From the NCBI GenBank assembly GCA_027014605.1, contig JALWDJ010000017.1:1-48555 (forward strand): a stretch of 48,555 bases of DNA, read 5' to 3'. Positions 35,093 to 43,779 of this stretch are shown here, one piece after another. The notes beneath the pieces are model-generated. The model made no database searches. It worked only from the letters and a program-made list of their open reading frames with translations, and had not been told where the DNA came from. Each line of letters starts with the position of its first letter. The first letter of the stretch is position 1. This DNA comes from Campylobacteraceae bacterium. GTDB lineage: Bacteria; Campylobacterota; Campylobacteria; Campylobacterales; Sulfurovaceae. The position numbers and the translations under genes are program-made.

Positions 35093-35869
35093 TTGAAGGT
35101 GGTACTATTAGCAGGAGGGTTTGGAACAAGGATATCTGAAGAGACAGATATCCGTCCAAAACCTATGGTAGAGATTGGTGGTAAACCAATTCTATGGCAC
35201 ATTATGAAGATATATTCACACTATGGATATAATGATTTTGTAGTTCTCTTAGGATATAAGGGGTACTATATAAAAGAGTATTTTGCAAACTATTTTTTAC
35301 ATCAGAGTGATATAACTATAGATTTACAAAATAATAGAATGGAGGTTTTAAATAACTCTAGTGAGCCTTGGAGAGTAACTCTACTTGATACAGGATTAAA
35401 TACAATGACAGGTGGAAGAGTTAAACAGGCTCAAAGAGTTATAGGCAATGAGGCATTTATGTTAACTTATGGTGATGGTGTAGGAGATATAGATATAGAT
35501 GAGTTGGTCTCTTTTCATAAAAAAAATAAAAAATTAGTCACAATGACATCAACACAACCAGAGGGTAGATTTGGTGCTTTAGATATTGATGAGAATAATC
35601 TTGTTAAGGTATTTAAAGAGAAACCAAGAGGTGATGGTAGTTGGATAAATGCAGGTTTTTTTGTATGTCAACCAGAGGTATTTGATTATATTCCAGATAA
35701 TAACTCTATTATGTTTGAAAAAGAGCCATTAGAGCATTTAGCAAGAGATAGAGAGCTAATCACCTTTAAACATAGAGGTTTTTGGAAACCGATGGATAGT
35801 CTAAAAGATAAAAAAGATTTAAATACTCTATGGGATAACAATCTTGCCCCATGGAAAATATGGAGTTAA
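35093..35869 (+). CDS. rfbF: Glucose-1-phosphate cytidylyltransferase
   Basis: Makes CDP-glucose from CTP and glucose-1-phosphate, the entry to CDP-deoxysugars. LAGGFGTRISEETDIRPKPM (6-25) is the nucleotide-binding loop, followed by LLGYKGYYIKEYF, YGDGVGD and GRFGALDID. Length 258 matches RfbF/AscA. The TTG start has GGAGA eight bases upstream. rfbG follows 3 bases later. Confidence 0.95.
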   Translation: MKVVLLAGGFGTRISEETDIRPKPMVEIGGKPILWHIMKIYSHYGYNDFVVLLGYKGYYIKEYFANYFLHQSDITIDLQNNRMEVLNNSSEPWRVTLLDTGLNTMTGGRVKQAQRVIGNEAFMLTYGDGVGDIDIDELVSFHKKNKKLVTMTSTQPEGRFGALDIDENNLVKVFKEKPRGDGSWINAGFFVCQPEVFDYIPDNNSIMFEKEPLEHLARDRELITFKHRGFWKPMDSLKDKKDLNTLWDNNLAPWKIWS

Positions 35870-35872
35870 GAG

Positions 35873-36976
35873 TTGTTTAATAGTATATTTAAAGATAAAA
35901 AAGTTCTAATAACAGGACATACAGGATTTAAAGGTAGTTGGCTAGTCACTTGGCTTTTAAAATTGGGAGCTAATATTGTTGGAGTATCTAAAGATATACC
36001 TACTAATCCATCTATGTTTGAGGTTTTAGAGCTAAAAAATAGAATAAAAGATTATAGAGAGGATATTAGGTCTTTAGATAAGATAGTTAAAATTATTAAT
36101 AGTGAAAAACCAGATTTTCTATTTCATCTAGCAGCACAACCTATAGTATCTCAATCTTATGTCAATCCAATAGAGACAATATCTTCAAATATAATGGGAA
36201 CGGCAAATATATTAGAGGCTTTAAGATTATCTAATCATAACTGTATAGCTATTATGATAACAAGTGATAAGGCTTATGATAATATAGAGCAGGTTTGGGG
36301 ATATAGAGAGATAGATGCTATAGGTGGGAAAGATATATATAGTGGAAGTAAGGGGGGGGCTGAATTTGTTATAAAATCATACTACCACTCTTTTTTTAAA
36401 TCTGATAAATCAAATATAAAACTAGCAGTTGGTAGAGCAGGTAATGTAATTGGTGGTGGAGATTGGGCAAAAGATAGGATTGTAGTTGATTGTATAAGAG
36501 CTTGGAGTAAGGGAGAGGCTGTAGAGATACGAAGTCCTAAAGCTACAAGACCTTGGCAACATGTATTAGAACCTCTAAGTGGATATCTAAGATTAGCTCA
36601 ATCTCTAACCAAAGATGACCATCTTGTAGGAGAGGCATTTAATTTTGGACCAAAAGCAGAACAGAACCACACTGTAGTAGAGCTTTTAGATGACTTAAGC
36701 AGATATTGGAATTTCAAGGATAGCTCTTTAGCCTTTAGAGTTACAGAGAATATCCCTTTTCATGAGGCAGGACTTTTAAAACTAAATTGTGATAAGGCAC
36801 TATTTTACCTTAAGTGGCAAAGTAGTTTAGATTATAGAGATACAATTAGATTTACAAGTGAATGGTATTACGATTTTTATAAAAGAGATGTTAATATATA
36901 TAATAGAACTATTAAACAGATAGAAGAGTATGAAAATATAGCAAAAGAGGGAGGATTGATATGGACAATAGAGTAA
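35873..36976 (+). CDS. rfbG: CDP-glucose 4,6-dehydratase with G8 tract
   Basis: Extended SDR that converts CDP-glucose to CDP-4-keto-6-deoxyglucose. The NAD site is TGHTGFKGSW (14-23), and the active site is Thr130/Ser131 with Tyr156 and Lys160 in YSGSKGGAEF. Length 367 is full. Eight consecutive G (36352-36359) encode the end of Lys160 and the next two glycines plus Ala. In this AT-rich gene GGG codons are rare, so the tract looks selected for slippage. The end overlaps the cupin gene by 16 bases. Confidence 0.94.
   Translation: MFNSIFKDKKVLITGHTGFKGSWLVTWLLKLGANIVGVSKDIPTNPSMFEVLELKNRIKDYREDIRSLDKIVKIINSEKPDFLFHLAAQPIVSQSYVNPIETISSNIMGTANILEALRLSNHNCIAIMITSDKAYDNIEQVWGYREIDAIGGKDIYSGSKGGAEFVIKSYYHSFFKSDKSNIKLAVGRAGNVIGGGDWAKDRIVVDCIRAWSKGEAVEIRSPKATRPWQHVLEPLSGYLRLAQSLTKDDHLVGEAFNFGPKAEQNHTVVELLDDLSRYWNFKDSSLAFRVTENIPFHEAGLLKLNCDKALFYLKWQSSLDYRDTIRFTSEWYYDFYKRDVNIYNRTIKQIEEYENIAKEGGLIWTIE
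36352..36359 (+). repeat. rfbG: Poly-G tract (G8) in rfbG, candidate phase-variation site
   Basis: Eight G in a row within codons AAG GGG GGG GCT. The reading frame is on at eight; gain or loss of one G would put everything after the catalytic Lys out of frame. Poly-G tracts in surface polysaccharide genes are the standard contingency mechanism in Campylobacter. Confidence 0.75.
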
Positions 36977-37371
36977 TTTTAACACCTTTAAAGAGAATTT
37001 TTAATCCAAAAGGTGATATATACCATGTGATGAAGAGTAGTGATATTGGATATAGAGGATTTGGAGAGGCATATTTTACTACTATCAATAAAAATGAGAT
37101 TAAGGGGTGGAAAAAGCATAATAGAATGACTCTAAATTTAGTAGTAATTGTTGGAAGAGTAAAATTTGTAATATATGATGAGATAACTAGAAAGTTCTCA
37201 ACAGTTATACTCTCTCCTACAAACTATCAGAGATTAACTGTAAATCCACAACTATATTTAGCTTTTAAAGGTTTAAAAGAGAATAATATAATTCTTAATA
37301 TTGCTAATTTACAACATGACCCATATGAGGTAGAGAATTTAGATATTTTAAAGATTAACTATGAGTGGTAA
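36961..37371 (+). CDS. Cupin sugar epimerase-like (RmlC/FdtA-like)
   Basis: A short 136-residue double-stranded beta-helix protein similar to dTDP-4-dehydrorhamnose 3,5-epimerase-like and WxcM/FdtA enzymes. KGDIYHVMKSSD, GFGEAYFTTINKNEIKGWKKH with a candidate His, and LYLAFKGL can be seen. It probably isomerises the 4-keto sugar made by RfbG at C3 and/or C5. The ATG has GGAGG and overlaps rfbG by 16 bases. The downstream SDR is the likely reductase. Confidence 0.75.
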   Translation: MDNRVILTPLKRIFNPKGDIYHVMKSSDIGYRGFGEAYFTTINKNEIKGWKKHNRMTLNLVVIVGRVKFVIYDEITRKFSTVILSPTNYQRLTVNPQLYLAFKGLKENNIILNIANLQHDPYEVENLDILKINYEW

Positions 37372-38290
37372 ACGACTCTTAATTACAGGTGGCTTTGGGA
37401 ATTTAGGATTATGGTTTAGTGAATATTTTACTACAAAAGGTTATGATATATATATATTATCAAAAAATATTAAAAATAGTTTTATCTATAACTCTATTCA
37501 AGCTAATATTATAAATTTAGAAGAGTTAAAAGAGAAACTAAAATATATAGAAGTAGATTATGTAATACATACAGCAAGTTATAATGAGTATTTTCATAAA
37601 AATTATGCTAAAAAGGCTCTTTTAGTAAACTCTCTAGGTACTAGAAATCTTATAGAAGTTTTAAAAGATAAAAATATTAAAAATTTCATATATCTTAGTA
37701 CATTTCATATATATGGAACAAGCAGTGGAGTAATAGATGAGACCACTCCCCCAAATCCAAAAAATGATTATGCATCAACACATCTATTTGCAGAATTTTA
37801 TTTAAAACAGTTCTATAGCTCATCTAATTTTCCTTATATAATATTTAGATTAACAAATAGTTATGGCTCTCCAAAATCTATCTCTACGAATAAGTGGTAT
37901 TTAGTATTAAATGATTTAGTCAAATCTGCCTATCTATATAGAAAAATTGTTTTAAATAGTAATGGAGAGGCAAAAAGAGATTTTATATGGATAGGTGATG
38001 TTTGTAGGGTAATGGAGAAGAGTTTTAAATTTGAACCAAATAATATATTTAATCTCAGCTCAAAAAAGAGCTATAATATTCTATTTTTAGCTAAAAAAGT
38101 TAGAAAAATATATAAAAAGAGATATAAAAAAGATATAGAGATTGTCATAAATAAGGAAGATAAAACTAAACCTTTAAATTTAGTAGTTGATAATAGCAAA
38201 CTAAAGAAGCTCATAGATTTTGAGTTTTTAGATAGATTTGAGAAGGAAATAGAGAATATTTTTACTCTATTAGAGAACAATTATGGCTAA
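37361..38290 (+). CDS. NAD-dependent epimerase/dehydratase (SDR) with Tyr-x3-His
   Basis: Extended SDR of 309 residues. The nucleotide loop is TGGFGNLG (9-16); YLSTFHIYG (111-119) holds the Ser/Thr. The catalytic pair reads Tyr137...His141 (DYASTHLFAEFY) where YxxxK is expected. It probably reduces or epimerises the CDP-keto sugar. It overlaps the cupin gene by 11 bases and the GT2 gene by 8. I cannot say which sugar is formed; the His may reduce or alter activity. Confidence 0.8.
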   Translation: MSGKRLLITGGFGNLGLWFSEYFTTKGYDIYILSKNIKNSFIYNSIQANIINLEELKEKLKYIEVDYVIHTASYNEYFHKNYAKKALLVNSLGTRNLIEVLKDKNIKNFIYLSTFHIYGTSSGVIDETTPPNPKNDYASTHLFAEFYLKQFYSSSNFPYIIFRLTNSYGSPKSISTNKWYLVLNDLVKSAYLYRKIVLNSNGEAKRDFIWIGDVCRVMEKSFKFEPNNIFNLSSKKSYNILFLAKKVRKIYKKRYKKDIEIVINKEDKTKPLNLVVDNSKLKKLIDFEFLDRFEKEIENIFTLLENNYG

Positions 38291-39086
38291 AGTCTCAATA
38301 TTAATGAATGGATATAATTCAGAGAAGTATCTAAAAGAGGCAATTGATAGTATATATAATCAAACTTTTAAAGATTGGGAGATTATATTTATTGATAACT
38401 GCTCAACTGACACTACTAAAGAGATAGTATTAAGTTATGATAAGAAGATAAAATATTTTAAAACCTATAAAAATATTCCTCTTGGTGAAGCTAGAAACTT
38501 TGGATTAAAAGAGTGCAAGGGGGAGTATCTTGCATTTTTGGATACAGATGATATATGGCTAAAAGATAAGCTTAAAAAACAGATTACTCTTTTAGATAGT
38601 AATCAAGATTTACAGATGTGTTATAGTGGAGCTATATGGATAGATGAGTATGGAGATGAGATAAATAGAGATTTACCAAAAGCTAAGAGTGGATATGTTT
38701 TTCAATATCAACTAAAACGGTATGAGGTTAATATGCAGAGTGTTGTTATTAGAAACAATATTCCTATAGAGTTTAATACTAAAATGGAGTTCTCACCAGA
38801 TTTTGACCTATTTATGAAGATAATGAGTAGATATCAAGTAGGAGTGGAGAGAGAACCTCTTATAAAATATAGAAAACTCTCTAACTCTCTAACTACAAAA
38901 AAGATAGATAGATGGGGAGTAGAGATGAGAGAGACATTAGATACTATATTTAGTCAAAATCCAAAATTAAAGAGAGAGTATCCTATAGAGTATCTTCGTG
39001 CTTATGCTAAAGTTTACTACTACTACGCTAGATACTACTTTAGTATGGCTTTTATTAAAAATATTATAAATAGGTGTAAAATATGA
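38283..39086 (+). CDS. Family 2 glycosyltransferase
   Basis: GT-A fold enzyme of 267 residues. SILMNGYNSEKYLKEAIDSI opens the donor site, DNCSTDTT follows, and the metal-binding FLDTDDIW (D-x-D) is clear, as is EFSPDFDLFMKI. No membrane helix is needed; a short hydrophobic C-terminal tail ends in KCKI-like basic residues. It likely transfers a sugar of this locus, maybe the CDP-derived one. The stop overlaps the DUF819 gene. Confidence 0.88.
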   Translation: MAKVSILMNGYNSEKYLKEAIDSIYNQTFKDWEIIFIDNCSTDTTKEIVLSYDKKIKYFKTYKNIPLGEARNFGLKECKGEYLAFLDTDDIWLKDKLKKQITLLDSNQDLQMCYSGAIWIDEYGDEINRDLPKAKSGYVFQYQLKRYEVNMQSVVIRNNIPIEFNTKMEFSPDFDLFMKIMSRYQVGVEREPLIKYRKLSNSLTTKKIDRWGVEMRETLDTIFSQNPKLKREYPIEYLRAYAKVYYYYARYYFSMAFIKNIINRCKI

Positions 39087-40243
39087 TATATAGTGCCTTT
39101 TCATACCTTACAATTTTACTCTCTCTTGGCTCACTTTTAGTATATATTGAATATAGAAGTAGATTAAAACTCTTTGAGTATCTACCTGCTATTGTAATAC
39201 TGTACTTTTTAATTATGACTCTATCTACGCTAGGAGTATGGAGTAGAAGTCAAGAGATAACAGATACATATAGAGCATTTAAATCAAATCTACTACCTGC
39301 TATGATTTTTCTAATGCTACTACAATCAGATATTAGAAAAATTTTTAAACTTGGTAAAAAGATACTTCTTACATTTTTTTTAGCCTCATTTAGTATTGCT
39401 TTAGGATTTATTATCGCTTTTAATATATTTCATAACTATTTTGATAGTGATGCGTGGAAAGCATTTGGAGCATTAAGTGGCTCATGGTTGGGTGGCACAG
39501 GAAATATGGTAGCAATTCAAGGGGCATTAAATCTACCCGATAGTAAAATGGGATATGTTTTATTGATTGACTCAATAGATTATGCTATATGGGTTATGAT
39601 ACTTCTATCACTTGTTCCATTTGCATCTAACTTTAATAGATGGACAAAAGCTGATGGCTCTATCTTAGATAATCTAACCTCATCTCTAAATATAGAAGAT
39701 AGATGTAATAGTATAGATTTTCCATCTCTATTTTTTATGTTTGGATTATCTCTGTTTATCTCTTTAATCTCACAAGAGTTATCAAAAGTTATGCCAACTA
39801 CAGATTTTTTAACTAAAACTACTTGGATAGTAATATTTGCTACAATAGCAGGTATTTTAGCAGGATTAACTCCTCTAAATAGAGAGAAATCGGCTCAACC
39901 ATTAGCCAATATTATGCTATATTTTATAGTAGCACTTATAGCCTCAAGAGCAAACTTTAATGAGCTAACACAAGCTCCAATATATATCTTTACAGGCTTT
40001 ACTATTATATTAATTCACGCCTCTATTATGGTTATATTTGCAAAAATATTTAGATTAGACCTATTCTCTTTAGGTGTTGCCTCTTTAGCAAATATTGGAG
40101 GTGTTGCATCTGCACCTATTTTAGCAGGTGCATATAATAGAGCATTAATCCCTATAGGTGTATTAATGGCTATGATGGGATATATTATTGGTACATTTGT
40201 AGGACTTAGTGTAGCTAGAGTTTTAGAAATTATTTCTAATTAA
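39083..40243 (+). CDS. DUF819-family membrane protein
   Basis: A 386-residue protein with about ten helices, similar to the YjcL/DUF819 family, with the paired GSWLGGTGNMVAIQGAL and ANIGGVASAPILAGAYN motifs on the two repeats, like a transporter with inverted repeats. The ATG overlaps the GT2 stop by 4 bases, so it is translationally coupled to the polysaccharide locus. Its substrate is unknown. The 3' end converges with the GGDEF/EAL gene, overlapping by 4 bases. Confidence 0.85.
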   Translation: MIYSAFSYLTILLSLGSLLVYIEYRSRLKLFEYLPAIVILYFLIMTLSTLGVWSRSQEITDTYRAFKSNLLPAMIFLMLLQSDIRKIFKLGKKILLTFFLASFSIALGFIIAFNIFHNYFDSDAWKAFGALSGSWLGGTGNMVAIQGALNLPDSKMGYVLLIDSIDYAIWVMILLSLVPFASNFNRWTKADGSILDNLTSSLNIEDRCNSIDFPSLFFMFGLSLFISLISQELSKVMPTTDFLTKTTWIVIFATIAGILAGLTPLNREKSAQPLANIMLYFIVALIASRANFNELTQAPIYIFTGFTIILIHASIMVIFAKIFRLDLFSLGVASLANIGGVASAPILAGAYNRALIPIGVLMAMMGYIIGTFVGLSVARVLEIISN

Positions 40244-43035
40244 TTATTTCTTACTATATCCTTGGCAGGAACACCAAGATAAAATCCTTGCGAATAATCT
40301 GCACCTAAATCTTTAACTATATTATATATCTTTTTATTATGTATAAACTCTGCTATAGTTTTACGACCTAATTTTTTAGAAAAATTTATAATTGCTTCTG
40401 TAATAATATATGAATTTCTATCTGTATCTATATTTTTAATAAGAGTTCCATCTATTTTAATATAATCTGCATCTATATTTAATATATGTTCAAAATTTGC
40501 ATATCCACTTCCAAAATCATCAATTGCAATTTTGACATTATATTTCCTTACATATTTAATAAACTTATTAATTATCTCATAATCAGAAATTTCTTGAGAT
40601 TCTGTAATCTCAAATACAACTCTATTTGGATTTGGATAACTCTCTAATCTTTGATATATATAATTTGTTATCTTTTCAGATAAAATATCATCAACAGTTA
40701 AATTTAAAGAGAACTCAATATCAATCTCTTTTTCAAATTTATTTAAAGTCTTATCTATAATAATTTTACAAATTTGCTCATATAATTTTGCCTTTTTAGC
40801 TATATCCAAAAAGAAGAATGGAGATATTGGCTGTCCATCTCTATCTATTATTCTAACTAAAGACTCATATTTATTGATTTTTTGTGTAAAATTATCAAAT
40901 ATTGGTTGATAGTAACATGCTATTCTATCCTCTTCTATAGCCTCCTTTATTCGTCTTATCCACTCAATATTGTGTGCATAATCTTCATTTTTTCTCATAC
41001 TATGTTGAAATATTAAAAATTTCTTATGTTCAGCTTGAGCTTTTTTTCTTGCAATATTACTATATAAAATAAGTTTTTGATAATCTTCACTAGCATAATA
41101 TAGTGCAACTCCTCCTGTAACAGATATACTAATACGATTTCTAATCTCTAATTTCTTCTCTATATCCCCAATAAACTCTTCAAAAAAGAACTCTAAATTG
41201 TCTTTAGAGAGATAACCCTCTTGAAATAGAAGTATAAATTGGTCAGCCTCAAGTTTATATAACTTAAATTTATTTTTATCTTTAATTTCATTTAATATAT
41301 TAGATAGACATACTAAAGTTCTATCACTTATCTCTTTCCCATAAAAATCATTAAATCCTGAAAAATTGTCTATATTTAGATAAAATATAATAGGTTTTAT
41401 TGCAATATCTAAATCTTCTACAAGTTGATTTCTATTTGGTAATCCTGTTAATAGGTCAACTCTCTGCTTTCTTATCTCCTCTTTACTCTTTTCCAACTCT
41501 GTTATATCATGTCTTACTGCCACATACTCTATAATTTCACCTCTATTATCTAAAATGGGAATAATAGTAGCATTTACTATATATGTACCTCCATCTTTTC
41601 GTCTATTTTTAATAATACCTTTCCATACTCTTTTACTCTGAATAGTTTTCCACATTTGTTCAAATGTCTCTTTCTTTACATCAGGGTGTCTGACAATACT
41701 ATGTGGACGCCCAATTAACTCCTCTCTTGAGTAGCCTGAAACTTTACAAAACATATCGTTAGCATAAGTTATAATTCCTCTTAAATTGGTTTTTGATACA
41801 ATACTACTCTTATCTATAGCTCTCTTATATCCATCAAGAAAGGATATACTCTTTTTTAAATTATCACTCATTGTATTAAAAGCTATTAGAGCTTTTCCTA
41901 TTTCATCTTTTTTTCTTACTTTTAGATGAATATCTATCTTTCCCCTTGAAATCATCTCTGATGCTATCTGAAGTTTTTTTAAGTTATCAGTTATAGATAG
42001 ATAGAATGCTATAAATATATATAAAGATAGTAGTATTATTCCTAAAAATCCCATAATCATATAATTTAACTCTTTTTTAGAGGTATCTATTAACTCATGA
42101 ATAGTAGTTTTATAAGTTTTAGCAAACATATCATATAACTCCTCCTGAGCATACATAGCTTCCTCTATCTTTTTAGAAAATATATGAATATCATAGGAGA
42201 GATTTTGATTTAAAATAAGATTATTATCTACAATTGATAATATCTTTTTTAATCTATCAGCCACCTCTGTAGTTTGATTTTGTAAAGCTTGATAGTTCTC
42301 TAGTTTAGTTAATATTTTATTATCAATTAAATCAGATTTTAAGCTTACAAGCTCTGTTGATAGGGAATATAGTATCTTTTTTTGCTCCTGTATCATACTC
42401 TTTTTAGTTAAAACTGTTGAAGAAAGACTCAGTAGTTGCCCTGAGAGTTCATATATGCCCAATAGTTTATCTTGAAGCATATCAGCTAGATAGTTTATCC
42501 TTAAATCATCACTTATATTAAATTTTGTAACCCCTGATATGTCAAAAATACTATTTTTAAATAGAATTATAATATTATTATGCTCTTTAAAAATCTCTTC
42601 AGGATTACTATCTTTAGTAATTTTATTAAACTTTATAAGTTGATATTGACTAAGAGCTTTTGCAAAATTTTGATTTGAGTTTAATAGATTTAACTGCTCT
42701 GAATCTTCTTTATATATAGCATCCTTTCTCATATCAAATAACTTCTCATCATAGAGTACATCTGCTTTTTTATTTTTATCTCCATTTAAATAACTATTCA
42801 TATCTGCCCTATGAGATTGAACAGACTCTATTAGCTTATACATTATCTTAATATAACCTAAACCAATAAGCTGTTTATGATATATATTCTGTTTCTTATA
42901 ATGGTCTAAAAATATAGTATGAGAGGGAAAAATTAAAATTATAAATAATATTGATATAGATGCTATTATCTTTATCTTAAAAGATAGTAGGTTCATAATA
43001 TATAGAGCAGGATTTAATATTTTTTTTAAACTCAT
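40240..43035 (-). CDS. Transmembrane sensor with HAMP, PAS, degenerate GGDEF and EAL domains
   Basis: A 931-residue c-di-GMP signalling protein. TM1 (about 18-38), a periplasmic helical sensor (to about 323), TM2 (325-345), HAMP, an Aer-like PAS (VSGYSREELIGRPHSIVRHPD), GGDEF-fold domain, then EAL. The GGDEF signature is LEADQ, so cyclase activity is unlikely. The EAL domain reads YESLVRI, NLTVDDI, FEITESQ, IDDFGSGYANF, IKIDG and QGFYLG, so phosphodiesterase activity is plausible. I place the start at 43035 (AGAGGT site) rather than 43083. Confidence 0.88.
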   Translation of the reverse strand: MSLKKILNPALYIMNLLSFKIKIIASISILFIILIFPSHTIFLDHYKKQNIYHKQLIGLGYIKIMYKLIESVQSHRADMNSYLNGDKNKKADVLYDEKLFDMRKDAIYKEDSEQLNLLNSNQNFAKALSQYQLIKFNKITKDSNPEEIFKEHNNIIILFKNSIFDISGVTKFNISDDLRINYLADMLQDKLLGIYELSGQLLSLSSTVLTKKSMIQEQKKILYSLSTELVSLKSDLIDNKILTKLENYQALQNQTTEVADRLKKILSIVDNNLILNQNLSYDIHIFSKKIEEAMYAQEELYDMFAKTYKTTIHELIDTSKKELNYMIMGFLGIILLSLYIFIAFYLSITDNLKKLQIASEMISRGKIDIHLKVRKKDEIGKALIAFNTMSDNLKKSISFLDGYKRAIDKSSIVSKTNLRGIITYANDMFCKVSGYSREELIGRPHSIVRHPDVKKETFEQMWKTIQSKRVWKGIIKNRRKDGGTYIVNATIIPILDNRGEIIEYVAVRHDITELEKSKEEIRKQRVDLLTGLPNRNQLVEDLDIAIKPIIFYLNIDNFSGFNDFYGKEISDRTLVCLSNILNEIKDKNKFKLYKLEADQFILLFQEGYLSKDNLEFFFEEFIGDIEKKLEIRNRISISVTGGVALYYASEDYQKLILYSNIARKKAQAEHKKFLIFQHSMRKNEDYAHNIEWIRRIKEAIEEDRIACYYQPIFDNFTQKINKYESLVRIIDRDGQPISPFFFLDIAKKAKLYEQICKIIIDKTLNKFEKEIDIEFSLNLTVDDILSEKITNYIYQRLESYPNPNRVVFEITESQEISDYEIINKFIKYVRKYNVKIAIDDFGSGYANFEHILNIDADYIKIDGTLIKNIDTDRNSYIITEAIINFSKKLGRKTIAEFIHNKKIYNIVKDLGADYSQGFYLGVPAKDIVRNN

Positions 43036-43110
43036 AATAAACCTCTTTGTTAATTTTACTCTTATTGTAACATAAATAATCACAATTCAACAAATAAATT
43101 TATTATAAAA

Positions 43111-43140
43111 TTAAAAAAAATCCTCTAATTAAAGAGGAGA
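43111..43140 (-). terminator. Intrinsic terminator after the cyclophilin gene
   Basis: On the minus strand TCCTCT and AGAGGA pair around a 6-base loop (plus-strand stem 43121-43126 and 43133-43138), followed by eight T residues (43120-43113). It ends the 43146-43673 transcript. Confidence 0.7.
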
Positions 43141-43145
43141 TAAGA

Positions 43146-43673
43146 TTATTCTTTTTCTGGTAAAACCTCTATAGAGATAATATCATCATTTTGAGTAATA
43201 GAGTCAAGTACAGCAAAACTTTCAGTATCATCTTCATCAATAGCACCAAATACTGTATGTACTCCATCAAGATGAGGTGTTGGTACAAATGTAATAAAAA
43301 ATTGACTACCACCTGTATTTGGACCTGCATGTGCCATAGATAGTGTACCTCTTCTATGAGGTCTAAGACTTGTATCTGTTTCACAATCAATAACCCAATC
43401 AGGACCACCTGTACCAACTCTTGCAGGATTTCCACTAGGAGATGAGTGTGGACAACCACCTTGCGCCATAAATCCAGGAATTACTCTATGAAATTTAAGA
43501 TTATTATAAAATCCAGTCTCTGCTAAATGTGCAAAGTTTGCTACTGTATTTGGTGCTTCATCTGGATATAACTTTACCCAAATAACACCCTTATTTGTAG
43601 AAATCTTAGCATATCTATAGCTATCAATAACATCTTGTGGTATATCATATCGTTTACTTTTTTTTCCAAACAC
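43146..43673 (-). CDS. Peptidyl-prolyl cis-trans isomerase, cyclophilin type
   Basis: Cyclophilin of 175 residues. FHRVIPGFMAQGG, the catalytic region, is complete, as are RGTLSMAHAGPNTGGSQFFI and LDGVHTVFG. No signal peptide is seen, so the protein is cytosolic. The GTG start at 43673-43671 has AAAGGA upstream. It is divergent from trpA and ends at a good terminator. Confidence 0.94.
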   Translation of the reverse strand: MFGKKSKRYDIPQDVIDSYRYAKISTNKGVIWVKLYPDEAPNTVANFAHLAETGFYNNLKFHRVIPGFMAQGGCPHSSPSGNPARVGTGGPDWVIDCETDTSLRPHRRGTLSMAHAGPNTGGSQFFITFVPTPHLDGVHTVFGAIDEDDTESFAVLDSITQNDDIISIEVLPEKE

Positions 43674-43750
43674 TGTTTTATCCTTTTTATTTAAAATTGA
43701 AGTGATATTATAGCGATTAAAGATTAATAGTTTTTCTAATAAAAAAAATG

Positions 43751-43756
43751 TATAAT
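43751..43756 (+). promoter_or_regulatory. trpA: Candidate -10 element of trpA
   Basis: TATAAT at 43751-43756, preceded by an A-tract, lies 24 bases before the TTG start of trpA. No clear -35 is present. Confidence 0.45.
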
Positions 43757-43779
43757 GCTAATTAAAAAGAGTATATAAA

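Noticed and set aside
43169-43459. A 96-residue reading frame inside the cyclophilin gene
   Set aside because: Same strand but another frame; leucine/valine-rich low-complexity translation. The cyclophilin frame has full family motifs.
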